This document shows positions 42,301 to 56,000 of a stretch of 64,000 nt of DNA, piece after piece; the first letter of the stretch is position 1, and every line of letters begins with the position of its first letter. The notes beneath the pieces were generated by a model. It made no database searches. It was not told where the DNA came from and saw nothing but the letters and a program-made list of their open reading frames with translations. The position numbers and the translations under genes are program-made. The stretch spans positions 53,729,883 through 53,793,882 of the forward strand of contig NC_064436.1 in NCBI RefSeq assembly GCF_023343835.1, in the 5' to 3' direction. This DNA comes from Lagopus muta (lineage: Eukaryota; Chordata; Aves; Galliformes; Phasianidae).

Positions 42301-45300
42301 GTACCTAGACTCTGTACAGGGAGCTATCACCTTTCCAAGCCTGTCTTTCCTTTTTTATTTGAACTGAAAGGAACAAGCAATGCCTAAACTGCAGCTTCTA
42401 GCATTTGCATTGCTCTAGATAAGATCTTGCTGACCCTGTAAGAGATTTCACAACAAAATAAATTATTCTGTTGCATCAATATGATTTATGAGTATTGAAA
42501 TGCCGACAAGGGAAATAAATATCTAATCTGAGGAAAAAATATGCTGCTTATGTATACAAATTGGAAACATTGGCTTTCTTGTTATGGCTTTGAAGAAACC
42601 AGATCAGATTAACCATATGACCCAGAATACAATGGAGTGTTTGCATTAATTGTGTAGACCTCAGGAAATCAGGAAATTGGTGTCTGGAAGAGTGAAACGG
42701 ATGTCCCAAGTTTAAATTTTCATCTTTTGTCTCTAGTATGTTCTATATGCACTAGTCTGTGTTACCGAGGCTGGTGAAGCCACCATCTTTCACTTAACAC
42801 TGCAAGTCACAGTGTAAGATGTGCAAATTCACTGACAAGTGCAATCACATAGGAAGAGGAACTTTCCTGATGCTTGACTAAAGACACAAGGGAAGAGAAA
42901 AACATGGCAAGTCAGACCTATGCTAGATGAGGAAAAGCCCAGAAAGGCAGTTTTGAAATTATGCTGTCTGGAAGGGACTTGGAAGAAGCAAAGATATTGC
43001 CTTTGTTTGCTTAATCCCTCCAATGCCCAAAGGAACAGGGCTCAGAAATGCTGTAACAGCACTGCATCAGTTTCTCCTGAGCAGAGTAACTTGTAAGGCC
43101 TCCACATTTTTTGGCCATAAAAAGTCTTGGACTGACTGATTTGCAGCTGCTTTAGGATCAACTTTTTATACATTTTCTTACCTTATCCTTTTTTCCCTGG
43201 TTTGCTCCATTTTATCAGGCTTGCTTTGGGTTGGTACGTGTTGTCACTCCTCTGCCAGGGAGAAAGAGATTAGAGGCTTTGCAGGTTGCTTTCTTGTTGA
43301 TCAAGAAACATGTGCTGTAGGAATTCATCTCTGAAATGTGTTTCCTTTACCTGCACACACTGTGTGTGTAGATACAGACAGAAAGCAGATTTGAGAAAAT
43401 CCCACGTCAAACCTAACAGCTCCACATGGACCTGCCACAGCTGCCAGCAGTGTCTGAGCCTCCTTTTTGCTGTTGGTAAATCATTGGCATGTAGCGACCA
43501 CTGCACATTTATTTGCTTATTTAACCTTGATAAAGATTAAAAAAAATTAAGCTTAACATAGAGATATGCAAAAGATCACCTCGTAGCACTAAAAGTAAAA
43601 TCTTTTCTACTACCACTTAACACAATTTTTGTCTAAAGGATTCCTGACTCGGTTATAGAACGTCAGCAAAAAAAAAAAGACATTTTTATGTCTTTCAGCT
43701 GTTTTCCCATTTAGATGTGTTCATGTTTTACTTCTTTGCTTTGTGTTAAAAGGTTTCAACTTATTCTTCCTGTTTCCCAGCCTTTCTAATGAAAACTTCA
43801 GCAATAAAAGAGCAGTAAAAGATAAATTCCCGCTGTGGCAGAGATTTTGTAATTCACTTTTCATGTTTTCCTAAATCTAACCCTGTCCCAAAACAAACAA
43901 ATAGCAAATTGTTATTTCAGTCAAGGGATCACAGCAGAAAGTACAGACAATGATATCCCCCAACCTTTTCTTACATCATTAACCAAGTGGGAATAATACT
44001 TGGAATTGGATGAATGGGTATTACTTTGCTGTAATTGAATACTGAATATTGTATTACTTCACTGTGAAAGCTAAATAATTTCACAAATATTTTTCCTCTG
44101 TGTTACTGCAATTATTGCATAGACTTAATTCTACCCATAGGATGTCTGCGTGAGCCACACACATAAGAAGGACCAGGCACGTGTAACAAAGTAAGTTTTC
44201 AAATGTCACTCTCACACTTAAGAATCAAACACCTACCCTGTGGGAATCGTTCAGTATTCCTACCTGTCATGTAAAGAAGTAGGGCAGGCTGCTCTGTCAG
44301 TGACAGAAACAGCAGTGTGTGCTGCGCTCGGTGACCCCGCAGAACGGGCACAGGCGGGGCCTGGGGGCCCACATCTCCCTCTGCAGATAGTTGGACTTGA
44401 GTGAGATGGAAAGATTTCGTCCTTTGAAAGGCTGCCATGGGCATTTCTTTGCTTCCCTTCAGCAAGGTGGAAGTTTTTGGCTAAGCTGAGCACCATTTGC
44501 TGGAGCAGGATTGCAGGGTTTGTCCTTGAGGTGCAGGTGGGCGTTGTGCCCAAGCAAGGCAGCGCTTTGCCATCCTCAAAAGAGCCCAGGGTGGTTATGC
44601 ACACATGAAGAAAGCTGTGGTGGGTTGGTTTTCTGACTACCAGGCCTTAACATTGCACTGACTTGCACTAATGAGCCCAGAGGTCCCAGGGAGTTAAATG
44701 CAGCAGATACCTTTTTTTCTCTGATGGCAAGCTGGGGATCTGTGGGCAGAGTTCAGCCTCGACACTAAAATCTCATTCAAGCAGAAATGTCACGTTATTT
44801 ACTTACTAAAACAATGCTCATTACAAAGACATGTTAGGAGTGAAAATATGACAGCATCTATTTTGGGTTGTCATTGATCTTTAATTTGTTGTGACCTGAA
44901 GGTTTTCTATGTAGTCAGTGCTTTTTGGCCAAAATATATGACTGCAGGGAAATGAATAAATGAGTGCCAGAGATGTTCTTTTTTTCCTATGAAAAGACTG
45001 AAATTGCTTTGTGTAAATGTGTGGAAAATGCTGATATTTTGTTTCTATAAATACTTCGCCTCCTGCGTGCTGTATTTCATTTGTGCTGTTTCCTAGGAGT
45101 ATTTGGCTTCTTATCACTTTTACGCAGGGTGCTGAATACAAATGAGCCACAGTTTACCCAGCAACCAATCTGTGCAGCATTTGTGACTGTTGTGCATTTC
45201 CTGAGCAAGAGTAACTACTGAATGCAGCACATTACCCTGTAGCCTTGCAAAACACTGAGGATTATAAAACATACATTTAGTGGATAAAAACACAGAGGAA

Positions 45301-45520
45301 AACGCTCAGATACTCCCAGTTTCTATATATACAGATGTGCATGTATATATCTGGGTGACGTGGGAAAAAAAAAAAAGCTGAAATAATCCATCATTTTTAA
45401 TGAGAGTTTAAACATAGGCAGGAAGAAAGTTCACAGCTGCATTTCTTATTCTCAGCAATACCGCCTACAACCAGGCTCCTTCTTCACAGAGCCTATAAAC
45501 AGGGCTCCATTATACGGATT
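33351..45520. other. Intergenic DNA between SEPSECS and LGI2, no gene recognised
   Basis: About 12 kb with no exon or repeat family that I can name. Composition alternates between AT-rich parts (for example 34,400-35,300, 38,800-40,700 and 42,400-44,100) and slightly GC-richer parts (36,650-38,700, 44,280-44,600). Open frames up to about 135 codons occur on both strands without recognisable similarity or splice context. Regulatory elements for LGI2 may lie here, but none can be proven from this sequence. Confidence 0.6.
45315..45355. repeat. Short inverted repeat / hairpin
   Basis: ATATATACA at 45325-45333 pairs perfectly with TGTATATAT at 45342-45350 around an 8-nt loop. Outside a 5-nt bulge, CCCAG at 45315-45319 pairs with CTGGG at 45351-45355. 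The 14-bp stem is too short for a typical microRNA precursor. Confidence 0.8.
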
Positions 45521-45527
45521 CAAATGG

Positions 45528-45645
45528 TCACAGAACAATCCAGGTTGGAAGAAACCTCAGGAGGTATCCAGTCCAACCTCTGCTGAGAGCAGAACCAGCT
45601 CTGAGCTCAGACCTGCTTTGATCAACCATCAGGCCTGATGTTCTG
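45528..45645 (-). mobile_element. CR1 LINE 3' fragment, antisense
   Basis: The plus strand reads tcacagaacaatccaggttg, gaagaaacctcaggagg and tccagtccaacctctgc, the reverse of a CR1 3' end. It then shows the agctctgagctcag variety of body and fades by about 45,645. Confidence 0.85.
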
Positions 45646-47685
45646 CAGGTGGAAAGGCAAGCAGGGGGCCAGTCAGCCATGAGCAACCTGTCTGTAGGTA
45701 GCAAATGGATTTTAACTTACACGACATTCAGAAAACACCAGTAGCGCTTTCCAGCAGATACAAAGCTATGTCAGATTAGGCCCAACTACTTCGAATAAAA
45801 CTGGTTTTCGCAACCTACTAGCTAGGTAATGTCTGTTGTGTGATAGACCTAATCTTTAGCTTTGTCTCAAATGTGCAGAAGCCAAGATAATTTGGGGTCA
45901 TTTTCAGCAAAATGGGAATGCAGAGAATTGGTGCTCTTCCGAAGCAGTTCAGTGCACATGAAATCAATAAGTAAAATTGGGGTGAAGTGGTCAGAGAACT
46001 GCAGTTGATCAAATGGCATTAAAATGTATCAGCTGATTGTACAATTTCTCAGTAAGCAGGTATATAGAAGGCAAAGTCTTTGTCTTCACAGTGTCTTGCC
46101 GTGATTCCCACGAAGGCTGCTGCCCTTCTCCCACAGCCTCCCCATCTCTGCCTCTGTTTTTCCCATGGGTTATCTGAACTATGGCTTATCTAAGGATTTA
46201 TTTTCAAATGCCCATGGTTTTGAGAGACTGCAGGTTATCTGAGCCTTGGCCATATACTAAAATCAAACAGTAATTCTGTCTCATTGATTTCAAAGGGAGT
46301 AGTCCACCTACAAATGCTTCACTTTTTCTACAGCAAGCGCTACAGGTATTCTGTCCTTGAAATTAAAAAGGATGAATTTTGCTCTCATTTACAAGTCTAA
46401 TTTAGAATTTTTGTTACTGAGCTCAAGGTGGAGACAGAAAAATGAAAATTCCTGGTTCAATTTTTGGGGGTAGTGATCAAACAGTGACTGAAACTTGGTC
46501 ATCCTGTAAAGATACAAATCTCTACCATCCTTTTTTTCTTTTCTCCAGTGCCATTAATAAAAGAGATTTCTGTTAATTCATTATCTGCTTGCATTTGAGT
46601 CTGCCTGTCAGAACCTCTGGAAAACTGCTGAAAACTTTTGAATGTTTTTAGAAAAAGGCAAAGGACACAGAGATCCTGAGTTCCCACCAGCAGCTGGGGG
46701 AAGAAGAGATGCCATCAGTCCTAGCTGAAGGATGGGCAGGGAGCAAGAACCATGCTGCTTGCCCACATATGAAGGCATTTTCTGCAGAAAGACTATTGCC
46801 AGGTAGACCCATAGCTGAAGGTAACTGGGAGCCCCCACTTGCTCTGCCTGCTCCACGTCATCTTTCCCAGGGCTGGGGGTTTGGAGCCACAATGGACCCA
46901 TGTTTAGTGGCCTCTTGGACAACATGCAAGGAAGGACAAGGCGTGTGACCAAATGCTCTTCCTCCAGCAGCGTGCAATGTGAGTAGCAACCTCCACAGGC
47001 AGCACACAGCTTACACCTGAGGTAAGAGGCCGGGGAGGAGAGCAGGGTGCCACTGCAGGAGACTTTCCAACTCTCCCAAAGCAGGTTGTGGCAAGCTGCA
47101 GTTCTGTTTCCTTCCTGAGAAATTTTTAAAAGACTTTATGAAAGCATGCTTTGTAGTGCTGCACTTCAGCAAAGAAAACTGCTTTTGCACTTCTTTAAAA
47201 GCCAACTGCAGGAACATACCAGGTGCGTGATCTGGAACAGAAACCTGCAGAAGGCAAAAGCAAAGGACATTTAATCCTGACCAAGCAGAGCAAACATTTG
47301 GTTACAAAAGCTGGAGAATATTCAAGACAATAATAATGTACTCCGCATGTTGCAGTGCATCTCCTCTAACAGTTGGACTCCAAAAAGGTCACATGAGCCA
47401 CGAGTGAAGAAAGAAAGGAAAACACTCAGCAAGATGAATATTGCTCAGAGCATTAATTTTCCCATACTTCCGCCACAGCAGGGTCACAAGCAATTAAGAG
47501 TCCTCATAGCAGGAGCACTTTTACTGACATACTTTGCTCTTACTCAAAGTTTTTTCAGATCTCTTACTTTGGACAGGTGGTCGATGTATGATCCAACAAA
47601 ACTCATTGCTCTTTGCCAATTAACCTAGAAATTATATTTTCTCTGACAGAAGGTTGGAATTTTTCTTTTCTTTTATGCTTCTTGC
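45646..47685. other. Intergenic, no feature recognised
   Basis: Unassigned sequence between two CR1 fragments. Open frames such as 46608-46952 (-) and 47347-47628 (+) are not recognisable. Confidence 0.5.
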
Positions 47686-48033
47686 TTTGTACGGGGTGAG
47701 CCTCACTGGGGGTCAGTCTCTTTTCTCGGGTAATTAGTGATAGGAGGAGAGGTAATGGCTTTAAGTTGTGCCAGGGGAGCTTCGGGTTGAGTATCAGGAA
47801 AAATTTCTTCTTAAAAGGAAGACAATTTCTGCCTTAAAAGGGCACTGGAGCAGGCTGCCCAAGGAGATGGTGGAGTCACTGTCCCTGGAGCTGTTTAAGA
47901 ACCTTGGAGTTGTGGCATTGAGGGACATTGGTTTAGTGATGTGGTAGTGATGCATTGGCAGCTGGACTAGATGATCATTGAATTCTTTTCCAACCTGAAT
48001 GATTCTATGATTCTTCTATGATTGTATGAGTCT
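47686..48033 (+). mobile_element. CR1 LINE 3' fragment, sense
   Basis: Contains tgataggaggagaggtaatg, caggaaaaatttcttc, ggcactggagcaggctgccc, ctggactagatgatcattga, ttttccaacctgaatg and the terminal attctatgattcttctatga. This is the CR1 3' UTR on the plus strand, about 350 bp. Confidence 0.95.
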
Positions 48034-48964
48034 ATCAACAGCCTTCTGTCCACTGTCCAGCACCAGCAAAACACAACAAAAGGATTCACATTGGTATTAC
48101 ACTTGATAAAGGAACTGAGAAGTGGGAATGATAATGTATGAGAAACACCTTCCTATCTTGAGGAAATGGAGCTGACAACTTTCACATCTGGATATGCTTT
48201 TAATATTTATGTGCTCCTCCATGTTTGTGTCATTCCATTTATCTCTGCAATTCAACATATACCTGAGATTTTGGAAAAGGGAGTCACTGCATTAGTAGAA
48301 ATGATGATGATAACACTCCAGAGTAACACAAGGAGACATTCTGTGCTAGGAATCAGTGTTTTCCACACCCCAACTGCTCAGAGAACCATGCCCTTATATA
48401 TACTGCACTTGTGCATGCTCCTGTGCACCCCATGCCTCAGATCAAATTTTCTTACTGAGCTCATTTACGTATTGTCTGCATGCTGCTAGGAGTGTTTTAC
48501 CATTTAAAATGCTATCTTCTCTATGTGTATCTGATTGTACAAGCATTCATATGCAGTTGGCTGCACTTATTTGTGCCATGACTTAAATGGTGAATGCATC
48601 TGCAGGCCTACAGAACAAATCACGTACATCTATGAGCTGAGGTGTGAAGGAAAGCCACAGAATATGGAAGTGTTGTTTCTAATTCTTTGGAGATCTGTTT
48701 CAGTGCCTTTTTCCTTCGCACAGAAATGAGAGAATTTCATTTTTATGTAGGGCTGCTGTACAAATACAGTAGATATCACTTTCTAAAACAAGAAACTTCT
48801 GAATGTTCTTTCAAGGAAATTTATATGGGGGTGGGAGTGTATGCATATTTACATTCCTATACTCTCAAGCACCTGTTTCTGTCATCTGAGTGCTCAGAAC
48901 CAACCACTCTTTCTTAACTAAGGTGACAGGCCTTCCTGCTGCACCCCGCTGCCACCAGGCCCCT
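48034..48964. other. Intergenic, no feature recognised
   Basis: AT-rich sequence between two sense CR1 fragments. Nothing supported. Confidence 0.5.
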
Positions 48965-49172
48965 CCTCAGCCTCCTGACAAGAGGCAGTGGGCACACACC
49001 TGGGAGCAGGTGGCAGAGAAGTGGCACAGGTTGCCCACAGACTGTGGGTCTTCTTGGAGATCCTCAGAAGCCACCAGTTATGACGCTGGGCACCTTGCTC
49101 TGGTGTCCCTGCTGAAGCAGGGGTGGGACCAGAGAGGGCCCTTCCACCTCAGCCATGCTGTGGTTCTGTGAA
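48965..49172 (+). mobile_element. CR1 LINE 3' fragment, sense
   Basis: Reads agaggcagtgggcacacacc, ggcacaggttgcccacagac, ggtcttcttggagatcctca, ctgctgaagcaggggtggga, cccttccacctcagcc and ends atgctgtggttctgtgaa. It lies about 550 bp upstream of the LGI2 start codon. Confidence 0.88.
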
Positions 49173-49559
49173 CACACCCAAGTCATCCTGAAGTGGCATC
49201 CCCAGATGGCCCCAGCAGCTGTGTTTCATGGGGACAACTCTTGTCACAACTTCTCTAGTGGAAAATCACCTTCTGTACTGCTGGTAGCATTCTTTGCTTT
49301 TCTTTGTAATGACGGCACAAGGCACCCACAGCCCAGCTGTATCAGCAAAACCCAGCGAGGCTCGTGGTTTGCAACAATTTCCACGCGCTTGCCAATGACA
49401 TAATCCCCACAGACGTACTGAGATCCGCACATCGCACAAACGATCCTTCCGACCCCAAACGCTTTCCTCGCTCAACAACTTGCCAGAAGTAATTTCCGAG
49501 TCAGCCCTCGGGGCATTCCTAACACCTACGCTGCCTCAGAGCACAGCTCCCACTCCCCA
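49173..49559. other. LGI2 upstream flank
   Basis: Transition from the CR1 end to the CpG island. No convincing TATA box and no exon seen. Confidence 0.5.
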
Positions 49560-50010
49560 TCCCCACAGCAAGGCAGCACGGCCGCCACCCCGCCCCGGGC
49601 CGGCACGCAGCCCCTGCCCGTTCCCACGAGGGGGGCGGGCCCGCAGCGCGGGGCGGCGCCGCGCTGATGTCAGGGCGCGGGAGGCGGCGGCGGGCGGCCG
49701 GCGGGCAACGGCGGCGCGGGCATGGCGGGCCCGCTGCGGCTCCTGGCGCTCTGGGCCGCCGCGCTCCTGCTGCCGCCGCCGCCCGCCGCCCCGCGGAGGC
49801 CGCCGCCGCGCTGCGCGCCGCCCTGCAGCTGCTGGCGAGAGTCGGCGCTGTGCGTGGGGGCGGCCGGGGCGCCGCGCAGCCTGCCCGTCGGGCTCGGCTC
49901 GCTGTGAGTGCGGCGGCTGCGGGCGGGTCTGCTGGGCGCGGAGCCGGCGGTGCCGCTCGCCGTGACGCCGGGGTTCTCGCGGCAGGGACGCCGCGCTGGG
50001 GCTGCCGGCA
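49560..50010 (+). promoter_or_regulatory. LGI2: CpG island / promoter region of LGI2
   Basis: Extremely GC- and CpG-rich block that covers the presumed 5' UTR, exon 1 and most of the 149-bp intron 1. A milder GC-rich stretch continues into intron 2. It fits a CpG-type promoter; the start site is not readable from sequence. Confidence 0.8.
49722..49903 (+). CDS. LGI2: LGI2 exon 1: signal peptide and LRR N-cap (residues 1-60, L61 split)
   Basis: The ATG sits in the context gggcATGg within the CpG island. A Leu/Ala-rich hydrophobic segment is followed by a Pro/Arg-rich linker and [14 protein letters not shown]. The donor GTGAGT follows 49903 and leaves two bases of Leu61. This part is more GC- and proline-rich than in mammals, so its alignment is weaker than that of later exons. 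Confidence 0.93.
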
Positions 50011-53000
50011 GCCCGCGCTGGCACAAACGTGGCTTTTCTCTCTCTCCGCCAGGAGCCTGGTGAACGGGACCTTCTCCGAAGTCAAGGACAGGATGTTCTC
50101 CCACTTGCCCTCCCTGCAGCTGCTGTAAGTATCGCACGGAAGCATCTCGCTAGCGCCCAGCTCGCCGCTCCTCGATGTCGTTACGGGCGCGCCTTTAGGA
50201 GGAGCGGCAGCAGGTAAAGCCACAGCCGGTGCATCTCGATGGCACAGCCGCCGTTTGGTAACCCAGGCGTGAATTTTCTGTATTGCTACAGCATCGTGAA
50301 CCAGTTCATAGAACGTGTAGTTATGCGCTAAAGGCGAAAAAGTGTTACCTTGATGTCCTGAATTCCACTTTGAGTTTCAGCTTAAAGAAGCTGAGGGCAG
50401 CGTTTCCCCCTGGAGCCACGTGAGCGCTGTCCCCCGCTCAGGTTGTGCCGGTGGGCCCAGTTTTGTGCGGGTGACTCCTGCGTCCCGTCGGGACATTGCG
50501 GGGCAGTTCAGCGCGGCACGGGACGTGGCTGCTGGGGACAGGAGGATCCCGTGCCCAACCGAGGAGAGCAGCGTGTGCTCTGCCTGCGGCACGACTGAGG
50601 TTTGGCACCTGGCCTCCAGGGCGGCCGGCCCCTCCAATGCCTCCCAATGCCTCCCAGTGCTCCTTGGTGACCTTGTGTCAGTCCCATGGTTGTGCCCATG
50701 CTGCAGTCGTGTAGTGTTTCCCATGGGCTTTCACTCAGCTGTCCTGGGAGGCAGCAGCAGGGCAGAGCAGAGATATGGGTGCCTGCACAAGCTGCACAGC
50801 CCCAGCTTGAACACCTCACCCTGGAGGGACTGGGTTACTCCCAAAGTAAAGCGGTGCTCTGAGGAAAAATACGGTGAGAAAATGCATGGCTTGCCAGAAA
50901 TAGAGGCTGAACGCTTGCCACAGAGAAATCAGTTAAAACTGGTCTTGGCAAGAGGTAATCCCAAAGGGCATGTGGTAGTGGAGTGCCCTGGTGCTCTTGT
51001 GCCCCATCACCTCCTTCCAGAAGGTCTGGCTCACCATCCAGGGAGAGGGACATCACCTTGTTAAAGACACTGCAGAGCGGTGGGCAAGGTGAGGGATGGA
51101 GGCCTGCAGGGCAGGGACTGCCTTTTTGTATGCAGCATTGGTGAGGCCACAGTTAAAGTACTGTGCTCATTTTTGGGCCCCTCGCTACAAAGAGGATGTT
51201 TTGTTGCTCAGGTGTGTGCAAAAGAGCAACGAGGCTGGTGAAGGAGCTGGAAAACAAGTTATGGGGAATGATTGAGGGAACCGGGGCTGATGGGTCTGGC
51301 GAAGAGGAGATGAGGGGAGGCCTCATTGCTCTCTCAACTGGCTGAAAGGAGGGTGCAGCAAGGAATGTACCAGTCTATTTTTTCTGGTGACAACTGATGA
51401 GATGCAAGGAAATAGTCTCAGATTGTGCCAGGGAGGTTTAGGGAGGACATTAGGAAGAATTATTCACAGAACGGGTGGCCAGGCATTGGAATGGGCAGCA
51501 CAGGGAGGTGGTAGAGTCAACATCAAATGAAGTGGTTAAGAGACCTGTGAGTGTGGCACTGAAGGATGTCTTTTAATGATGGAACTCGATAGGTCAGGTT
51601 GATGGTTGGACTTGGTGATCTTGAGTGTCTTTTCCAACCTAGATGACTGTATGATTGTAAGGCCTGAGAATCTGAGTCTTCACAGGTTCTGGCTCAGCTT
51701 TGGCCAGGTGCCATGAAGGTATTCATTTTCATTAGCACCAGGCAGTGGAGTCTGAGACGAGGTAGTTGGTCAGCTTGAATTTTAGGGTGAGAGGATACAG
51801 TAAGCAAGAGCAAGTAGGGCAATTAACCACCTCATTTCTAAATATAGTTATTCCAATGTATGCTAATGGGAAAATGGCAATTACTGTTGTGCTAAGGTTT
51901 TCTCTAGTACATGAAGCATTCCGTAACCTTTCTCACATGAAAAACTTGCCTGGGAAAGGAGAGGCTGGTGACCCCCACCCCCTTTTTGTTGAAAGCACAG
52001 ATCAGGACTAAAAGCATAGCATGTTCGTACTGTGCCTTCTCTGATCTCCTCAGAGCAATAGAAGATTTACCCCAGGGTGTTTGAGCATAACCGAAGTCCA
52101 AACCAAAGCTTTAGGGGGAGCTCATGACCAGCACAGAACCCTGGACAGAGGACAGGAGGACTTTGCAGGAAACAGCAGGACCTGTGCTATTTGGAATGGA
52201 AAGAGAGGAACCTGACAGTGGTTTGAGAAAAATGGTGGGTACGAAATGGGAGATGGGGAATCTATTTTGGTTTGGACAGTGGTAGCAGGAGGAGGGAAGA
52301 AGAGCAGAGGAAGGTTACTTCCTCTCACTAGGTGTGGAGGATTTCCAGGAGGAAACATTGAGCTAACGGGGAGGGTCAGCTGGAGAAAAGCAGAAGTTGC
52401 CCTTTTCATTTCTGTTGCAGGGTTTGTAACCACTACCATCATCATCCCAGCCCCTGACAAATTTTGTTGGTCAGTGTAATTTAGGAGTTTGTCCTTCAAA
52501 CAGGAGAAAAGGAATGATTAAATGATGAAAAATTAAACACTGCATGGGGCACTGTTGTATGTCAGGACTGAATCTTTAGTCACAGTAGCCATGATGAAGC
52601 AGGAATGCAGTGATTTCTTTTTGATTGCAGCCTGAATCTTTCTTAGATTTGTACAGAATAATTTAAGAAGTATTTGTCTAGTATTAACATAGTAACCCAG
52701 GATCACAGGGAAAGTTTGTATTTTGTGTTCATTAGTCTTAAAAATTAATTTTAGTAAAATGCCTAAAACCATACAAAAGGAGGATTAATAAATTACTGTA
52801 GTAAAGCAATTAGTGCAGACGTTCACTCATAGCTGAAAATTCAGAAGTTTTACTAAAAATGATTTATTTTTGAGTAATATTTGATTTTTAGACTGGATGG
52901 AAAGTTTTGCTTTTTCTTCAAATGAGATTGCCATCTGTGCCTTGACCACACTGGAGGCGTCTGGTGCTCCTTTGTGCTCTCATACTGCAAAGAAGGAGCT

Positions 53001-56000
53001 TTGCTGGCCAAGCCTTTCTGTAGCTTCCTTCTCCCTACCTCGCTGTCCTGGCTCAGGTGACAACTGCTCAATGTAGCTCTACCACATTTTGACCCTGAAG
53101 TTTGCAGAGGAAGCAATGCAGCACCAGGAGACCTTCTCCTTGGTGCATGCAGACGCAGAGTTACGATCCCCAGAGACAGCGTGGTTTTTATTTCTGGCTG
53201 TTCAGGCACGTCTCAGTTTGCAGCTGACAGTGGGGTGGTGCATAATGGGTGCTTTCCTTCCACACTGCAGATCAAGCTTGGGGCAGGTCCCCTGTGAGCT
53301 GAGAACAGGTGAGCCCCAGTGCACCAAGACTGCTTAAATGAAAGCTGGTGCTTGTACAAAAGGGCTTACCACTTCTTGAAGCTGGGGAGTAACACTGAGC
53401 CTCTGAAAATTTTCCGTGTGTCTTGATTATTGTGGGCACCTGGGATCCACACACAGCAGACTTACCCTGAAAGGACAGCTTGTCCTACTTAGGGGACAGA
53501 GCAATCCAGGGCTAGGCTGTATTTAGCCAAGATGAATGGTACAGCGAACATATTTCCTGGGGAGTGTGGACTTTAACTAGCACCGCATTATGCCTTTGAT
53601 TTTTATTTTTTATAGACCATTCCACAGTATTTTATGTGTGCTGCATTGGTGGGGCAATATGGGCTTGAGTCAGTAAGATGGGTTTGGTCACAGTCAATAA
53701 ACACAACTGGCATAATCCAGTGTGTCAGCTTTTAATATGCTTTCTCATTGCCTGCTCTCTGTTTTCAGCTTGCTGAACTCAAACTCCTTTACTATTATAC
53801 GAGATGATGCCTTCGCTGGTCTCTTCCATCTAGAATACCTGTAAGTTCAGTATTTTTGGTATTCACCTGACCATTATAAATCAAGGGGTTTTGATACGTT
53901 ACCAAGACTCCTGCTGTGGAGTCTTACTCTTTACTGTGATTACCAGAAGCAGGGGAGATGGATGATGGATTGATGTTCCATTTCTGTGCGAATGTCCTTT
54001 ACGGTTGCTCACCATTTTTCAGAGGTTGCAGTGGATTTTTAGTATGTGCTGTGAGTGCAAGATGGCTCTGTGCAATTACAGTACATTGAAAAAACGTTGC
54101 TGAGCAAGAGCTTGTCCCGGCTTCACAAAACAGTGCCATCACTTTCAAGGAGTTTGGATCTCAGGAGAGGCGGTGAAGCCTCCCGTGGCCTGCTGACAGC
54201 CTGAGGAGGAGTTGCAGGGCGTTGGTGTACTGCCCGGAACAGCCCTGATTACCGTACTGATCCTCTTTCCCCAACTTTCCTCTTCAACTTTGTCTTTGTT
54301 CTGACATTCCATTTAATGCCCGTGGCATTCATTTTTTTATATTATAAATAATTACGAATATATGAATATATCAATATATATTTCATATAAGAGAAATTAT
54401 TGTAATTATTTACATTATTATTTAAATTTATTTTAACTTTCCTTTTCTGAACTTAGTTCACTTCTCCGTTGATTTTTACGTTATCTTCATTTCGCGATCT
54501 TTTTTGTTTTCTTTTTTTAGGTCACCCTTTTTTCTTTTAAAAAAAGTAATAGCCCTGGTACCAGGTTGTCCTCACTTCCTACTCCAAAGGACTGCCATTT
54601 CTCTGTGTTACCGGACACGAGCTGGTATGTTCTAAACTCTGAATATGATCTCAAAGAAAGTTCATCTTTCCACCCACCTTTCTGTGCTGAAAGGTTGCTG
54701 TGGAAAACAATTGCCTTTGTCTAAAGGAAGACCAATGCTCATAAAACTGACTCTTGCTAAAGTCCTTCAGGTAAGTAGGATGAAGTTGGGGTGCATTGAG
54801 GACTAATGATCTAATACAGGAGAAGCAGCCACCGCTAGAATTAGCAGACCAAGAAATAGAGGATAATTGTATGTGGCATATGTTGGAATCTACGATTCAG
54901 CTCACGATTTTTGAGTGGTAGTTATCTAATCATTCTCTTTTACATGTGTCTACAGGAAAAAAAAAAAAGAAAGTAATTTGCAGAATGCTGGTAAAAAGGA
55001 GGAGAAGAAAACCCTGCAAATATTTTTATGTTGTTTCAGTGATGACTTGCTTAGGCTTTGAAGTGGCGATGAGTCTAAAATGGAGCCTTGCCACAACAAC
55101 ATGCACTACAATAGCTGTTGCACTGGTATTTGTGGCCAGACCTCTGTTTGAAAGAAGAGACCTCTGATCCTCCTCATCTCATTTAAGGGACAATTTCTGT
55201 CCCTGGCTGCTAATTGCAAACCAGGGAACAGAATTAAGACTGGTAAAGCCTTGGAGATTCAATTTCTTTTAGTAACAGCCAACTAACTGGTCTCAGTTAA
55301 TGGTTGTGGTCATCCTCCCAGCTGAGTCCCTAGGGCGCTTCCTCTTGCAGCAAATCTCACCTGTGTCTTTTGGGAACTGTACATGAGTGAGTGGCCTTTC
55401 CTTTCCTTTTTTTTTTCTTCCAGCTGTACAGATGGTAACATCATTACAATTGTAATAACTCATGTCTCTCAGTTACCAATGATCAGACCTTACAGAGAAG
55501 AAGACACTACTGATGAACACGATCAAGGCTCTTTGCGTACCGAGCAGTTTCCAAATGAAGAGCAGCAGGGGAGCAGCTGCAGCAGATACCTGTATATCCC
55601 TTAGCAGGAGCGGCTCTTGTGCTGTGTCACACTGCACTCACAAAGCTGATGGTGGTATTTCGTGCACCTTTAAATCTACCCAGCTACGTTTGCAGAGTCG
55701 GGACAAAAAATATCTGATGAAGGTGGGAGCTTTGCTGGCGTTCCCAGGGTAGCAGTCCTTTGAGACTGGGTTTGGTTGCAAAGGAATCCAGCAAATTTAC
55801 TGACTCCCAGCCCAGATTTCCACCATCTTGTTGCACTGTGTTCAGTGTTTATTTGCACTGTCCGACAAGCTGACTGGGTACTGAGTACTGTGTGAGGGAG
55901 CACTGTGGCTTTGTGCTCTGTGGATTGAATTCATGTCTCCAGGCTGCCTTGTAACTGAGTATGATTGACCCATAACTGACGCCCTCCATTCACATGCAGT

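Noticed and set aside
49480..50223. Overlapping long frames on both strands at the LGI2 CpG island
   Set aside because: Composition artefacts. The LGI2 frame from 49722 is the only one with a signal peptide, the CxxxCxC cap and a phase-matched donor.
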